DNA of 64,000 nt. It comes from Cryptomeria japonica (lineage: Eukaryota > Streptophyta > Pinopsida > Cupressales > Cupressaceae). Position numbers and translations under genes: made by a program. The stretch lies in assembly GCF_030272615.1 (NCBI RefSeq), contig NC_081407.1, positions 141,798,897 through 141,862,896 of the forward strand, in the 5' to 3' direction. Shown piece after piece: positions 10,691 through 23,459 of the stretch (its first letter is position 1; every line of letters starts with the position of its first letter). The notes under the pieces were generated by a model, which was not told where the DNA came from, searched no databases, and saw nothing but the letters and a program-made list of their open reading frames with translations.

Positions 10691-11573
10691 TTCTTTAGTT
10701 ACGTTTGCCAGCGTACTCCCAGCCTGTGCCAAAATGGGAGTTTTGGAATAGGGTATGGACATCCATCAAAGCATAAAAGATAGAGGAATTTTGTCAGATG
10801 TAGTTGCAACTGCTCTGTTAGCATGTATGCAAAATGTGGAAGCATAGACAAGGCACGGGAACTATTTGACGGATTGCCTCAAAGAAATGTGGTTTCCTGG
10901 ACTGCAATGATTGTCGGATATGCACAAAATGGATTTGTTGAGAAGGCTTTAGAAACTTTCAATCAAATGCAATTGGCAGGTGTAAAGCTAAATTCCACGA
11001 CCATTGCTACTATCCTCCTGCCTGTGCCAAAATGGGCGAAGCATAAAGGATAGAGGAATTTTGTCAGATGTTGTAGTTGCCACTACCCTGGTAGACATGT
11101 ATGCAAAATGTGGAAGCATAGACAAGGCACGTGAACTGTTTGATAGAATACCTGAAAGAAATGTTGTCTCGTGGACTACAACGATTGCTAGATATGCCCA
11201 AAATGGATTTGTCGAAAAGGCTTTAGACACTTTCAAGCAAATGAAATTGGAAGGCATAAAGCCAAATTCAACAACCTTTGCCAGCATCCTCCCTACCTGT
11301 GCTAAAATGGGAGCTTTGGAACAGGGTATGGACATCCATCAAAGCATAACGGATAGAGGAATTTTGTTAGGTGTTGTACTTGCAAATGCCCTACTTGACA
11401 TGAATGCAAAATGTGGAAACATGGACAAGGCTCATGAATTGTTTGATACAATGCCACAAAGAGATGTGATCTCATGTGAACAATCAACACGCGCATATAC
11501 TGGAGGAAGGGATTGCTGCTACAAAATTGAACGCTCGCTCCTCAATCACGATTCTATGGTTTTACAAGATTAA
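10691..11573 (+). pseudogene. PPR-protein pseudogene (PLS-type repeats)
   Basis: Pentatricopeptide repeat proteins bind organellar RNA. Here about three ~300-base modules, each encoding a P-L-S-like set, repeat in tandem: around 10698-11020, 11030-11310 and 11311-11480. Diagnostic strings are 'MYAKCGSIDKARELF', 'RNVVSW' and 'YAQNGFVEKAL'. The frame is broken: TAG at 10749-10751, a frameshift near 10820, another near 11035, and loss of the repeat after 'RDVIS' near 11475, where unrelated codons follow to a stop at 11573. No start codon, transit peptide, E/DYW tail or flanking repeats are present. The modules are very alike at the nucleotide level, suggesting recent module duplication before decay. 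Confidence 0.85.
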
Positions 11574-11787
11574 ACTAGGGCAATTAACCACCACATGTAT
11601 ATTTTTTGCAACATGAAATTAAAAACTAGGGCAATTTGAATCTACCTCCTACGTGGGATTGCAAGCAATGCCACAAATGCCTTCGACGTGGGTTTGATGT
11701 TCTTGGGGGTTGAAGTCGCCACGAATGCCTACGCGAGAAATTTGCAATACAAATGAATTCCCCTCTTCTTCTTTTTTAAGTAATGGT

Positions 11788-11965
11788 CGTTGTCGTTGGA
11801 ATTACGACGAACTCGAGCACTTTTTTGGAAAAAAAGAAAATTCTCATTGCTAATGCCTTCTTCGTCGAAACCAAATGGGAAATTATCGTCAGAATTACGA
11901 CGAATGCAACCATTTTTTCAAAAAAAATCAAATTTGGCCACAATATACCTTCTCTGTCGGAAACC
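11788..11965. repeat. Two-unit tandem repeat, ~98 bp period
   Basis: Units at about 11790-11872 and 11888-11965 share 'gaattacgacgaa', an A-rich run and a 'ctt cgtcgaaacc/ctgtcggaaacc' end. The short overlapping frames here are by-products. It lies between the PPR pseudogene and the truncated copia LTR. Confidence 0.5.
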
Positions 11966-11997
11966 TCAGTCGGAAATCTAGTCCAAATGTATTAGTG

Positions 11998-12323
11998 TAT
12001 GCAATTCATCAAAGATCTTCATCAAAATCTCTGACGGTGAAACCCTTGACGGAACCAGAAACCAAGCTTCTAAGCAAACAGGATAGCATCCAATCATCAG
12101 ACCCAAACCAACTTACTGAATATGAGCATGAGTATCATGAACAAGCCAATTCCATAACCAAATTATATCAGAGCCTACCGAATCATGCCAAATCCAAATC
12201 AAACATAAACCACTCAACCTATCGAGACCAGAAGGGTGTCAGTAAAGAATCCAAATAGCTAGTGTTGGTATCAATGACAAAACATCAATGCAACACATAA
12301 TCAATTTCACCAAATGGCCAACA
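11998..12323 (-). repeat. Truncated 3' LTR of the copia element
   Basis: Matches 17930-18249 closely (for example 'gcaattcatcaaagatcttc'). The inner edge, 'ccaaca' at 12318-12323, is TG...CA-compatible and abuts the polypurine tract. The left part of the LTR is absent. Confidence 0.88.
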
Positions 12324-12337
12324 ATCTCTCCCTTTGG
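12324..12337 (-). other. Polypurine tract of the copia element
   Basis: On the minus strand this reads ccaaagggagagat immediately before the 3' LTR start tgttggcc, as expected of the plus-strand primer. Similar minus-strand purine runs at about 12540-12620 are possible secondary tracts. Confidence 0.75.
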
Positions 12338-12921
12338 CATTGATGGTAACACTAGATGTGAAAAACATCTAAGTACCAAGAAATGCCAAACAAGTCTCCC
12401 CCAATGGAAGACAACCATCAATCTCCCCACTCACTGATGTAGCACTGAGGTTCTGAAATAAAGACCAAACTCCCCCTGTGAATAATATCTTTGTAAAGCT
12501 CTAAATTATACATATATCTCTCCCCTTATCAATATCACTCCCCTTTACTTTTTCTTATCAATATCTCTCCCCCTTTTATTTTTCCTTTTTCACATTAATA
12601 TATTTCCCCCTTTGACATCAATGCCATAAATCTGACAAAAATATCAAAACAAAAACATAAATCATTGAATCACAAAGCTAACTACTCCCCAAGAGTAGTA
12701 GCATCCCACATCAGTGTCGGAATGAATAGTATCTCTGATAATGCATACCATACTAATGCCAAATCGCATCAATCAAGTCTCTACCGGAGGGGCAGAAACT
12801 CCCAATCTATCTCTTAGGTACTCAAACGATTCCTTGGGCAAAGGTTTAGTGAAAATATCTACAATATGCTCTTTAGTATTCACATAAACCAGTCTAACTT
12901 CATTTGCTTCCACCTTTTCCT

Positions 12922-13551
12922 TCAAAAAATTATACTTGATAGTATGTTCTTTGTCTTAGAATGAAATACCAAATTCTTTGATATATCAATAGCAGCAGAG
13001 TTATCACAGTGAATAACTATCGGTGTATCACAATCCACCTTTATATCCTTCAACATTTGCTTCATCCATAAAACATGTGTATAGTTAGTAGCAGCAACAA
13101 CATACTCAACTTCAGCAGTAGATAAATAAGTACATGATTGTTTCTTGTTGATCCATGAAGCCAACTTCTTTCCAAGAAAGAAAGCTCCACTGGAATTATT
13201 TTTCTGGTCATCAACGTCTCCAACCCAATCAGCATCTATATATGCACATAAAGTAAAGTCATCATCCTTAGGGTACCACAAACCATATTCTGATGTACCT
13301 TGCAAGTATATAAAAATTCTTTTCACCGCACTCTCATGATTTTCTCTAGGATCACTCTGAAATCTTGAAACAATACATACAACATTCATAATATCAGGCC
13401 TAGTCTGAGTCAAATAAAGCAAACCTTCAATCATATATTTGTATCTTGTAGGATTTACCAATGCAGAAACATCTTTTCTTGTCAATTTCTCACTTGTAAC
13501 CATAGGAGTACTTATCGATTTAGAATCTCCCATACCAAATTTATTCAACAA
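12922..13551 (-). pseudogene. Copia RNase H domain (pol C-terminus)
   Basis: This segment covers the end of the reverse transcriptase and the copia RNase H. 'GLLYLTQTRPDIMNVV' and 'RYKYMIEGLLYL' are the conserved connection. 'YIDADWVGD', 'SSGAFFLGKKLASW', 'STAEVEYVVAA' and 'HCDNSAAI' carry the RNase H acidic residues (D in DADW, E in AEVEY, D in CDNSA). The frame opens at 13551 after a stop that separates it from the reverse transcriptase, and ends in 'HSKTKNI', where active elements have a longer tail with an H-x-R-x-K-H-I motif. It has lost continuity with the rest of pol. Confidence 0.9.
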
Positions 13552-13596
13552 TTCCTTAGCATACTTAGTTTGACAGATAAAAATACCTTTGTTAGT

Positions 13597-14412
13597 CTAA
13601 GTAATCTGCAAACCTAAGAAAAATTTCATCTCACCAATCATAGACATCTCAAATCCTTTCTTCATATTCTTAGAAAATTCTATGCACAACTTATCTTCAC
13701 CTCCAAAAATAATGTCATCAAAAAATAGTTCAATAATCAATATATCATCATCAATTATTTTGTAATATAAATTACTGTCAACACTACCCTTAGTAAAACC
13801 AAGCTTCAAAAGATATTTATCCAACCTTGCATACCAAGCTTTGGGTGCTTGTTTCAATCCATATAAAGCTTTTCTTAACCTCCAAACCATGTTTGTATCA
13901 TAAGATAATGATATACTGTTAGGTTGCTCAATATAAACTTCCTCATCAAGATCCCCATTCAAAAATACACATTTAACATCCATCTGATAAACCTTGTAGT
14001 TTTTATAAGTAGCATAGGCAAGAAATAATCTTACAGCTTCAATCCTAGCTACAGGTGCAAAGGTCTCTCCATAATCAATTCCTTCCTTCCGAGAATATCC
14101 TTTACAAACCAATCTAGCCTTATTCCTTATAACTTGACCATCTTCATTCAATTTATTTCTAAAAACCCATTTAGTTCCAATAACATTTTTATTTTTAGGT
14201 CAGGGAACCAAAGTCCATGTGTTATTTTTCTCAATTTGATCTAATTCTTCTTCCATAGCTTTCAACCAATATTCATCTTTACATGCCTCAATTACTGATA
14301 CCGGTTCAACTTGTGAAATTAAACATACCTCATTATTTGGCAGTCTTCTTCTTGTCATTACTCCATTTCTCTTATCCCCAATGATCTGATCTTCTGAATG
14401 ATTCAATCTCAC
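13597..14412 (-). pseudogene. Copia reverse transcriptase domain
   Basis: RVT_2-type reverse transcriptase. Two segments in the same frame, 14412-14200 and 14151-13597, are separated by a stop just after 'NNTWTLVP'. Conserved motifs visible are '[20 protein letters not shown]', '[17 protein letters not shown]', '[19 protein letters not shown]' and '[15 protein letters not shown]'. The catalytic YVDD box reads 'FFDDIIFGG', keeping the two Asp residues. It ends '[10 protein letters not shown]' at a stop near 13597. No activity is expected. Confidence 0.93.
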
Positions 14413-14427
14413 ATACCTAGGAGTCCT

Positions 14428-15423
14428 CTAACTCTCTGTTCCTCTTTCCTGATCTTTAGTCACTGTAGAATTCTTTGATACTGTCGGAGTAACTGGTTGA
14501 ACACTATGTTTTGGTAAAGGTGCTACCAGTTTAGATATAATCATTTCCACTGCCAATTCCTTCTCATAAGCTCTTATTTGACTTTTGTTTAGCTCATCTA
14601 CTTTGACATTAGCACTCTCCACATTTCTCTACAATCTCTTGTTATAACATCTATATGTCTTGTTTTCATTAGAATAACCAAGAAATATGCCTTCATCACA
14701 TCTAGGATTAAATTTGCCAATGATATCATCCCTCCTGATATAACATTTACTACTAAAAATTTTGAAATACTTAACTGTAGGTGTATTACCAAACCATAAT
14801 TCATAAGGTGTCTTACCGGTTTCTCCTTTGATATGTACTATGTTGAATGTATAAACCATTGTGCTCATTGCTTCTCTCCGGTAGATATGAGGTAGACTAG
14901 CTTCCATCATCATTGTTCTAGCAACATCCAAGATAGTTTTGTTCCTCCTTTCCACAACTCCATTCTGCTGAGGTGTCCGAGGAGCATAAAATTGTCTTCT
15001 TATACCATGTTTCTCACAAAAGTTATTAAACTCACCGAATGTGAATTCTCCACCATGATCTGACCTCAAACATTTAATCTTCAATCTTGTCTTAGTTTCC
15101 ACTTTAGCCTTAAATATTTTAAACTTTTCAAATGCTTCAGATTTTTCCTTCAGAAAAGTAACCCATATCATTCTAGAATAATCATCAATGATTAGCATGA
15201 AATATCTATCACCTTGAAAACTTTTAACTCTAGCAGGGCCACAAAAATCAGTATGAATAAGATCAAGAACATCATTTGATTCATCTTGTATACTCATAAA
15301 AGAGGTTCTGACCTGTTTACCTATTTGACATTCTTTACATACCGGATTATAGGGCTTCATAATCTTAGGTATATCCCTAACTGCCTTAGTTGAACTGATC
15401 TTCACAATGCAATCAAAATTCAC
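14428..15423 (-). pseudogene. Copia integrase domain and integrase-RT linker
   Basis: Begins with the gag-pre-integrase end ('CKECQIGKQ', a zinc-binding HHCC remnant). The DDE core follows: first Asp in 'IHTDFCGP', second in 'LRSDHGGEF', and Glu in 'NGVVERRNKTI' after 'PRTPQQ'. The C-terminal part includes 'GKTPYELWFGNTP' and 'RCDEGIFLGYS', then 'KTYRCYNKRL' and a stop at 14629. The remaining linker is open at 14622-14428. The upstream part between 15424 and 15690 carries several stops. Confidence 0.92.
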
Positions 15424-15693
15424 ATGACACGGCCTTTTATGCCATAGCCAACTCTCATCAATCTATGTAATCAAACATGTCTTCTCACCGGAGTTCAAAT
15501 GAAATATATTACCTTTAGTCTATGTACCGGTTGCAATCTCCAATCCAGATCTGTTAATGATTTTGCATTTTCCATCCTTGAACTATAATTGAAATCCCTT
15601 ATCCACTAATTGTCCTACACTCAAAATATTATGCCTTAAACCTTCAACATAATAAACATTGTCAATATTGTTCTTACCATCCAATGATATAGT

Positions 15694-16984
15694 TCATTTT
15701 CCTTTAATCATACTTGCTTTGTCATCTCCGAATCTAACTAGACCGCCATCAAATTCTTGCAAAGATAGAAACTTCCCTTTATCTCCAATAATATGATGTG
15801 AATAACCATTGTCAGTTACCCATTCATCTTTGTCTTCAATTTTAGCAGCAAGTTCCTTCTCTTCAGGTACATTCTCTTCCATTGTCGGATCATCTTCCTT
15901 GATAGTCAACAACACCCATTCCTTCCCATTGCCGAAACCACTAGCAGAGTCTTCTGTCGGTTCATCATCAGAATCAGTATTGCCTTCCTCATTCGCTATG
16001 TAGCATGATTTGTCTATGTTTTTCCTGTACTTATACTTGTTTTGATATCCAGGGTTAGGCTTAAAAGATCTTCTAACTCTTTCTTCAAATCTTGAATTCC
16101 TTTCAGGACATCTAGATGCAAAATGACCAATCTTATTACATGCAAAACATTTAAAAGGTGTTTTTTCTTCATACTTACTTCCTGTCGGTCCTTTAGGTAC
16201 TCTTCTAGCAAATAGTGCTTCAAGTTGCTCAAACTCATCATCTTCTCTCTTCATATCTTCCAATTCCTTTTCATACAAAGCTTTCCAATCTTTCTTACCG
16301 GTTGTAGATGCAGATGTATGAAAAGCAATTTCAGTCTTCACAGCTCCAGAAGGTCCAAATTCTTCAAGCTCAAAAGCAGATAGTTTCCCAACCAAAATAT
16401 CTATGTTGACATATGTATTAGCCATTGTTCTCAACTCAATAATAGTAGTAGCCTTCATTTTGTAATCCAATGGTAGGGCTCTCAGAACTTTAGAAACAAT
16501 TTCATCTTCGCTCAGAGTTCCACCACAACATTTAATTCCCATAACAATCTCATTTACCCTTTCCATGAATGCAATAATCCTTTCATCTTCTTCCATCTTC
16601 AGGTTTTCATATCTCACCTGGTAACCATCAAGTTTAGCAATTTTCACTATAGAGTCTCCAACTTATCCCATATAGCCTTTCCAGATGATTTGTCAGTTAA
16701 TCTGATTATTTGTTGATCAGAAAGTGCACACAAGAGGGCTTCTCTTGCTCTACAATCATTCTCAAGCTCCTTATCCATGTTTGTCAGAGGAGGATTGTCA
16801 GATTATAAGGTGTGACACCATTTTGTGTGATCTCCCAAATCTCCTTACCAAGACATCTCAGATGAGTCTCCATCTGAATCTTCCATACTGTGTAATTTGT
16901 TCCATAAAGCCTAGGAATATCTCTCTGAAAGATAGCTCTAGATGAACTGGATGAACTGGATGAACTTGAACTGATAGTCGCCAT
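15694..16984 (-). pseudogene. Copia gag and protease remnant
   Basis: Starts with a Ser-rich 'MATISSSS' leader at 16984, then 'RLYGTNYTVWKIQMETHL', the usual copia capsid start. A frameshift near 16800 and a further lesion near 16650 separate this from the long frame 16647-15694. That frame has the UBN2-like capsid ('RVNEIVMGIKCCGGTLSEDE', 'VLRALPLDYK'), a CCHC zinc knuckle ('CFACNKIGHFASRC'), an acidic linker, and the protease start. The protease Asp-Ser/Thr-Gly triad is altered to 'TDNGYSHHI', so the catalytic motif looks damaged. Confidence 0.92.
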
Positions 16985-17028
16985 AGTATCTTCCTCAAGC
17001 GATTAAGCTTTCTGCAAAGAGGACCAAA

Positions 17029-17040
17029 GCTCTGATACCA
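17029..17040 (-). other. Primer-binding site, tRNA-iMet
   Basis: The minus strand reads tggtatcagagc, two bases inside the 5' LTR edge at 17043. It is the canonical plant copia primer site. Confidence 0.92.
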
Positions 17041-17042
17041 AT

Positions 17043-18249
17043 TGTTAGACAGTTCAAATAACCGGAAGACAACTGAGAGGGGGGGGGGTGAATCAGTTGT
17101 CACAGATTACCGGAACCATTAGCAATTAAAACTTAAATACCAGAACCCAAAATATTAATACCGGAATAGCAGTTAAACCAATTAAGCATAAATAATAATC
17201 ACAGAATAAATACCATTCACATGACACCAAGATTTAAACGTGGAAAACCCGGTAAAGGGAAAAACCACGATGGGAAGCCTACCCACAATCAGATAATACT
17301 TTTGCAGTAAGTATGTGAATTATAATTGAGGGGCCTACACTTGTAGGAAGGCCAACAACCTAGAGCGCATTTCTCATCACAAAAGGAGTCTCACTGACTA
17401 CATAGAAATCCAGACTACAATCCGAAGAAGTGGTGAACTGCAAAAGATAACATCTCCTATGCCAGAGTACAGTTTCGATTAAGCTCAATACCGGAGGACT
17501 GAATCCTCTTACATAAACCCAATTCGATCTCCAATGATCGACCCAATCCTCTACCTGAATGATATTACATTATTCGCACATTACATTCCTTTCCCATAAC
17601 CATATATGATCTACAATGAAATCTTACATCTATATATACAAACCCTCGACCATAAACAATTAGGTCAACCACCAAACAATAAACCAATTACATAATTACA
17701 AACCATGTCGGCCTTAGACCAAACAAATAATATCCAACACATGAGACATCCTGGAAACGCATTGAGAGGTCCAATCCACACGTTACATTAAAGTCGGTCC
17801 ATAACCTAGATCAACCGGGACCTAGTATAGGTCCACACTCTACATCAATGATCTCCATTTGCCAAATATCAAACATGATCACCATCAGCATCCTGAAACT
17901 CCACAAGAAGCTACACCAACACCACTTATGCAATTCATCAAAGATCTTCATCAAAAGCTCTGTCGGTGAAACCATCGCCGAAACCAGAAACCAAGCTTCT
18001 AGGCAAACAGGATAGCATTCGATCATCAGACCAAAACCAACTTACTGAATATGAGCATGAGTATCATGAACAAGCCAATTCCATAACCAAATCATACTAG
18101 AGCATATTGGATCATGCCAGATCCAAATCAACCAGAAACCACTCAACCTACCAAGACCAGAAGGGTGTCGGTAAAGCATCCAAACAGCTAGTGTTGGCAT
18201 CAATGACAAAACATCAATGCAACACATAATCAATTCCAAATGGCCAATA
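17043..18249 (-). repeat. 5' LTR of the copia element (~1.2 kb)
   Basis: Begins tgttagac at the primer-site side. The outer edge reads ccaata where the partner LTR has ccaaca, a single change in the terminal dinucleotide. Contains a G-run near 17081-17090 and a minus-strand TATA-like tatatatag at about 17631-17639. It matches the left LTR over the outer ~320 bases. Confidence 0.9.
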
Positions 18250-18255
18250 AATTAT

Positions 18256-19812
18256 AGGTTGCTCATAGTGTTTAGATTTGTGCCAAAATGGTATGAGGTC
18301 TCTTGCAAGTTATTTTCCCAGCTTCATTCAATCTATTTGAATAGCATTCTTCTATTGAGATTATTATTTGGGTGATTATATTGGTTTTAACAATTGAAGT
18401 CAATTGTTTTCAAAAACCTGTTTTTAATTAATCAAAACAATTGAAGTCATTTGAGGCAGAAGATTGCATGGAGATAGTTGGTCTTCATAATCAATTGATT
18501 AATCTTGCATTGGTTGACTTTGCCTTTTATTTTTATGTGGTAGTAGTAATTGTTGGAATTCTTTCATAAGAGTTGTATTGTTCTTTTAGTGATTGATTAA
18601 CTTACTAATGGGTTTGTGTTGTTGTGTTTTCTCTCTTTGTTTATGTTAAGGCATATATTTAATGTGTTTTGGTAGTTTTCACTTATTCCATTGTAACTAT
18701 TCATTTTCCTTGAGATAATATCAACTAATATTCTTTGGGTGAACATTTTCTTGTGTCTTTTACTATTGGCAAACGATTTGCTAGGCCTTGATAATACATT
18801 TCAGTTCTTGGTTGTTGTTCTCATCACTCCATGTAGGCTATCTATTTGTCTTGGTTGTTTAAGAATTTGGTTGCTCATACAAGTTGTCTATGAGGTTTTA
18901 GTTGCCAATTATTATCTTAACAATTACATGAATGATTATTACCTAGGAGTGCAACCATTTATCTTCTAGCAGGGATCATTCTTTCGTCGCCAAAAATGTT
19001 TGTTTCTAGTTTCAATTGTTTGTTTGGTAGCATTTTGTGTCAAGCATGCATCTCAAGATGTTGTTATAGGTCACCTACAAATGTTCACTTAAGCCAAATA
19101 CCTACTTGTAACTATGTCATAGGTTAGTTCTAGGTTGCTATTAGTGTGAATTTTTGTGCCAAGATGGTATGAGGCTCTTGCAAGGTGTTTTCCCAACTTC
19201 ATTCAAGTTATTTGAATAACATTCTTCTATTAAGATTATTATAGAGGTGATTTATATTGGTTTTAGCAATTGAAGTCATTTGGGGCAAAAGATTACATGG
19301 AGGTAGTTGATCTTTATAAACAATTGGTTAATCTTGCATTAGCTGAGTTTGCATTTTATTTTGATGTGGTAATAGTGGCAGCTGGAATTCTCTTACAAGA
19401 GTTGTATTGTTCGTCTAGTGATTGATTAACTTACTAAAAGGTTTGTGTTGTTATATTTTCTATCTTTGTTGATGTTAAGACATATATTCAATGTGTTTTG
19501 GTAGTTTTCACTTATTCCCAATGTAATAATTCATTTTCCTTGGTATGGCATTAACTTATATTTTTTTGGGTGAACATTTTCTTGTGTTGTTTACTATTGG
19601 CAAATGATTTGTCGAGCCTTGATATTTCATTTCTCTTCTTGGTTGTTATTCTCATCACTCCACATACACTATATATTCATCTTGGTTGTTTGAGTATTTG
19701 GTTGCTAGCATAAGTTATATGTGATGTTTTTAGTTGTCAATACATATCTTAACTATTACTTGGACAATTATTACCTAGGAGCACAACCATCTATCTTCTA
19801 GCAGGGATCCTT
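18256..19812. repeat. Tandem direct duplication, ~720-bp units
   Basis: 18256-18980 and 19132-19812 align along their length: both open 'aggttgct', share 'tggtatgagg', 'cacttattcc' and 'gtgaacattttcttgtgt', and end 'atcttctagcagggatc'. About 150 bases separate them. The copies are non-coding and lack TG/CA termini. The left edge of copy 1 abuts the copia 5' LTR at 18249, so the element may have inserted at or into the older duplication. Confidence 0.8.
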
Positions 19813-21596
19813 CTTGAGCAAATAAATCTAGTTTCTTTTAATAGAAAACAAGAAGAAAACTGAAGATTCTCCATTTTGACAGGGAACAAAGATATGTCCT
19901 CTAGATAGATAGAAAAGACGAAGTAAGAAAGAGGTGAACTCTCTTTGATGGTTAACATTACTCCTCTAATAAGAAACATAAAGAAAGATAAAAGATGAAA
20001 AAAGAAAGCCGAACTACAAGATCAATTTTATTCAATTTTTAAACTACTAAATTTAGATTTTTTTCATTAGACTTTCGTTTCATCCAACCTAACCCTTAAA
20101 AGATAGTGTAAAGATTAATTACATTCCACCAAGAAATTCCACCAAGAAGATCACCCTTGGTTTACTAGTTTGTAATATTCAACTCTTTAGATCCCTTCAT
20201 GATAAATATGTGTGACCTTTCAAAAAATCAGATTCAAATTATTTGACCAACATAGCTTGTCTATGTCATGTTAGGTTGATCATCCAAGACAAATTGCATG
20301 TGCAACCAAAAGAGAAAGAAAAATGAGGCAGGCAACCAATAGTGTAGGGCAAGTCAACATCTAAATTTATTATTAATTTATTGGAAGGGTTCATAGTTCG
20401 TTGAATTTTTTTCACATGATTCACAAAAGACCATAAATTTCAACCTTCAATTCGTATGGAAGGCCGTGGTAAAATGTATGCGGCGATTTGCTTGCTTTAT
20501 CTGCCCTTTCATTCGTATACGTAATTTTTCGCTTTGCCTATTCAAAAGTCCAACTCCTATACAAACGTTGGGAAAATAGACTTAAATTTCAATTCTGCCC
20601 CCATGATTTATTATTATATTATTATTATATTATTTTAAACACATGGAGTGACAAATCATTTGTCATAGATTCAGAGGTTAATTAGGGTTTAGAAATAGGA
20701 TTAATTAGCTAGTTAAATAATATTAATTTTTTTCTTTAATGTGAGGGAAGATTTTTTTTTTAGAAAATTGAATGAAGATAATTTTTTGGATTTTCAATTA
20801 CATAAAAGGATGGGAGATTGAGTGATTGAGCAAATGTATTCATCCACAATCAATCAAACATTATGTTACTTGAAGGTTCACTTTCATTATGACATCATCG
20901 GGTTGACATAAAAATCATGGTATATTAGATTATATATATGTTGTTGTAGACCAAGTCTTTAAAGTAATGTTGGGATTAATTATTGGCTTTGGATATAAAG
21001 ATTTGTTTAAGTTGTAGAAGAAATTCCAAAATATACGTATTTAGATATATCTAACGTGAGGAAAAAAAACATTTTTAGAAGCTTGTAGGAGAGGGTTTTT
21101 TGACTTTTTAATTACAAAAGAGAAAGGGCAAGTCACGCAAGCAAAGATAGTCATTTGCTACCAATCAATTATTGTGTTAGCAGTTATTCATGTAGATTTT
21201 AATTTTGAAATAAATTCATGTGTTCGAGTGAAACAAATTAATCCTCAACTTATAAGCTCAAATTTTAAAATCATAAATAATGTTAGAAATCTTAAGATTT
21301 TATCGAAGTTAATCATTTTTTGTTCATAGTAAAATCTATGGAGTTAACCAATCTTAGTAATTAAAGAACTTGGAACCTCATTCTTGCCCCAAAAAGAGCT
21401 CAAACATAATACCTTACATATCCAAACCATGACAAATTGTCACTATCAACTTTTCCTTGGGAGCATAAGATTTGTCAAAGTGTCAAAAAGGAGCCTAAAA
21501 ATTAAAAATACAAAAATATTTAAAACAACAATTATCATTTATGATTTCACTATCTTCACACAAGAGATGGATGTAAAACATCTCTACCAAACATGT
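19813..21596. other. No feature recognised
   Basis: AT-rich DNA with homopolymer T and A runs. The longest frames are short and have no family signature. Confidence 0.45.
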
Positions 21597-22045
21597 ACTT
21601 CCTCAAATTATCTTTAACTCTTTAAGATTCATCCCTTGCATAAACTTCATACCTTTATATTGTGCACTACAAGCACATTCTCTACCTTTAAATTTTAAAT
21701 TGGACAATATGCATGCAACAAAATGGAACACCATTATCCACGTGTTATTCTTCCATAAGCATGTGACACTCGAAAATACCTACACCACCTAAATTAGATC
21801 CATACAAGTTTGACATTTGGTATTACACACATAAAAAATATGGTGACATCTCATGCCACATATTTTTCACACCATATGATTTCAACACAAGTGGCAATGC
21901 CATTTCCAAATAGACTTAGTCATTCATAGTCAACATAAATTATAAATATTGACACTATACACCTTATACAATAGTAAAGCCACTAAAGAAAATTCCTTAG
22001 CACACTTAACATGTTGGTTTTGCGCTCTATCCAAAAAGTCTAACA
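21597..22045. repeat. Dispersed direct repeat, copy 1
   Basis: Diverged but collinear with 23460-23920: 'cttcctcaa', 'atccacgtg(t/c)ta', 'cttccata.gcatgt', 'ttgcgctct/ttgcactct'. Non-coding. The 1.4 kb between the copies suggests an old LTR pair or segmental duplication. Confidence 0.6.
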
Positions 22046-23459
22046 CACCTAGAAACTTTAAATATTTTCCGTAAATGGGAAACTTTCTCTTCAAGAAAGG
22101 GCGAAAGCTTAGAATCTATTTCTATGGGTTTCATTCACAATTCTTAAGGCAAAGAACCAACTCTATAATGCACAACATATGCACAACTTGCTAATTGATA
22201 CACATATCATTAGTTGCACATCACCATGCAATTCACATTCTATTTCTACTCCGTCATCTCCAAGCACATCATAATGCAATAGGGACCACCAGTCCTCAAG
22301 AGAGGGTGAATGATTTGAACACATGCATATTTCTTCTTTAGGTCATTGTCAACTTTTCTACAAGCTTCTTTAATGGACACCAAAATGTAATGAGAACCAT
22401 TGATCGTCATGAAAGGGTATATAATGTAAACACGACCTTATTAGATCATCAATAAAATAATGTTCTATTTGTAGCTCTTATGTACTCATATATGCACTAA
22501 CTTATAACATATTTGTCTTTGGTACAGTCACGATAGGGGGGAGTCCTCAAAGAGAATAGTCCAGACCTTGCAGCAAGAGCAACACAATAGAAGCAACACA
22601 ATGTGATGGAGGCGATGCAGAATTAGAATTTTATTATATCAAGGAATTCAAATACAAATTGGCCAACAAAATGTGGGCTTGCAGATTTGGCACACGGGCC
22701 TGATTACAAACATGCTCAAAGTACAATATCTGGGCTCAAGCAAAAATGTGAGCCAACTCTGGATTTCCTAATATTCTGATTAATCTTCTATATCCCCTCT
22801 AAATGCTCAATTATATTGATTTATATGATATTCATAGCTCTAGGATGATTCACGTCGACCCAAGATGAAAAAAATTTACCGATGAAGAAGATGTAACATG
22901 TAGAACAACTAGGTCGGGCTTCGCCAAAGAATTCCTTCGAAAAATACATAGAATGAGGTGCGGACCTAAGGGAAGGTCGACCATAAGCCAAGGAATGTTG
23001 GAAGCTATGAAATGAGGCTCCGCAAGCCACATAAATGATCTACAAGATTCTCCATTAGCTGATAGGTCCAAGCAATTCCAGTGCTTTGAGTTAGAAAACT
23101 GACTAACATTCTGGAAGCGATGACTTGCCGGAAAAAAATCCAAATGTCCCAAGAACTTAGGATAAGGTAGATGAACAAGTTCACAAACAAAATCCAGCTC
23201 CACAAGATCCGGTGAACAAATGCTGAATGAAATGTTGAAACTGTAAAGTCGAACTGAACAAAAAACAAAACAGAAAACAAACTGGAATGTAAATGTTTTT
23301 TTTTGGGTGATGCAAGATTGCCAAGAACCAGGGATGCTCCTGCATTAGTCTTGCACATATATGCAAATCTAGCAATATTGCTTCACATCTAATCATGCAA
23401 GCCTAATCCTTTCTAAGTTCTAAATACAAAGTCTAGGATTTATCTGGGCTCAAACCTTT
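22046..23459. other. Interval between direct repeats; no gene recognised
   Basis: Contains CT/AG-mixed sequence with no domain signature. From about 22550 base composition rises in G+C, which may mark an inserted LTR fragment, but no termini were found. Overlapping short minus-strand frames at 22820-23400 look like chance. Confidence 0.35.

Larger units (their letters stand above)
11998..18249 (-). mobile_element. Inactivated Ty1/copia LTR retrotransposon
   Basis: Minus-strand element, read right to left: 5' LTR 17043-18249, primer-binding site 17029-17040, gag 16984-15694, protease, integrase, reverse transcriptase, RNase H (to 12922), polypurine tract, and a truncated 3' LTR 11998-12323. 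Integrase before reverse transcriptase defines copia order. Every domain is broken by stops or frameshifts. The outer part of the 3' LTR is missing: homology to the 5' LTR stops at 11998, so about 880 bases and the flanking target duplication are lost. Confidence 0.92.

Noticed and set aside
18256-19812. TRIM-type LTR pair
   Set aside because: The duplicated units lack TG/CA termini, a primer site and a polypurine tract in the short spacer.
22820-23396. Four overlapping minus-strand frames of 69-117 codons
   Set aside because: Mutually overlapping frames without motif or codon bias; treated as chance.
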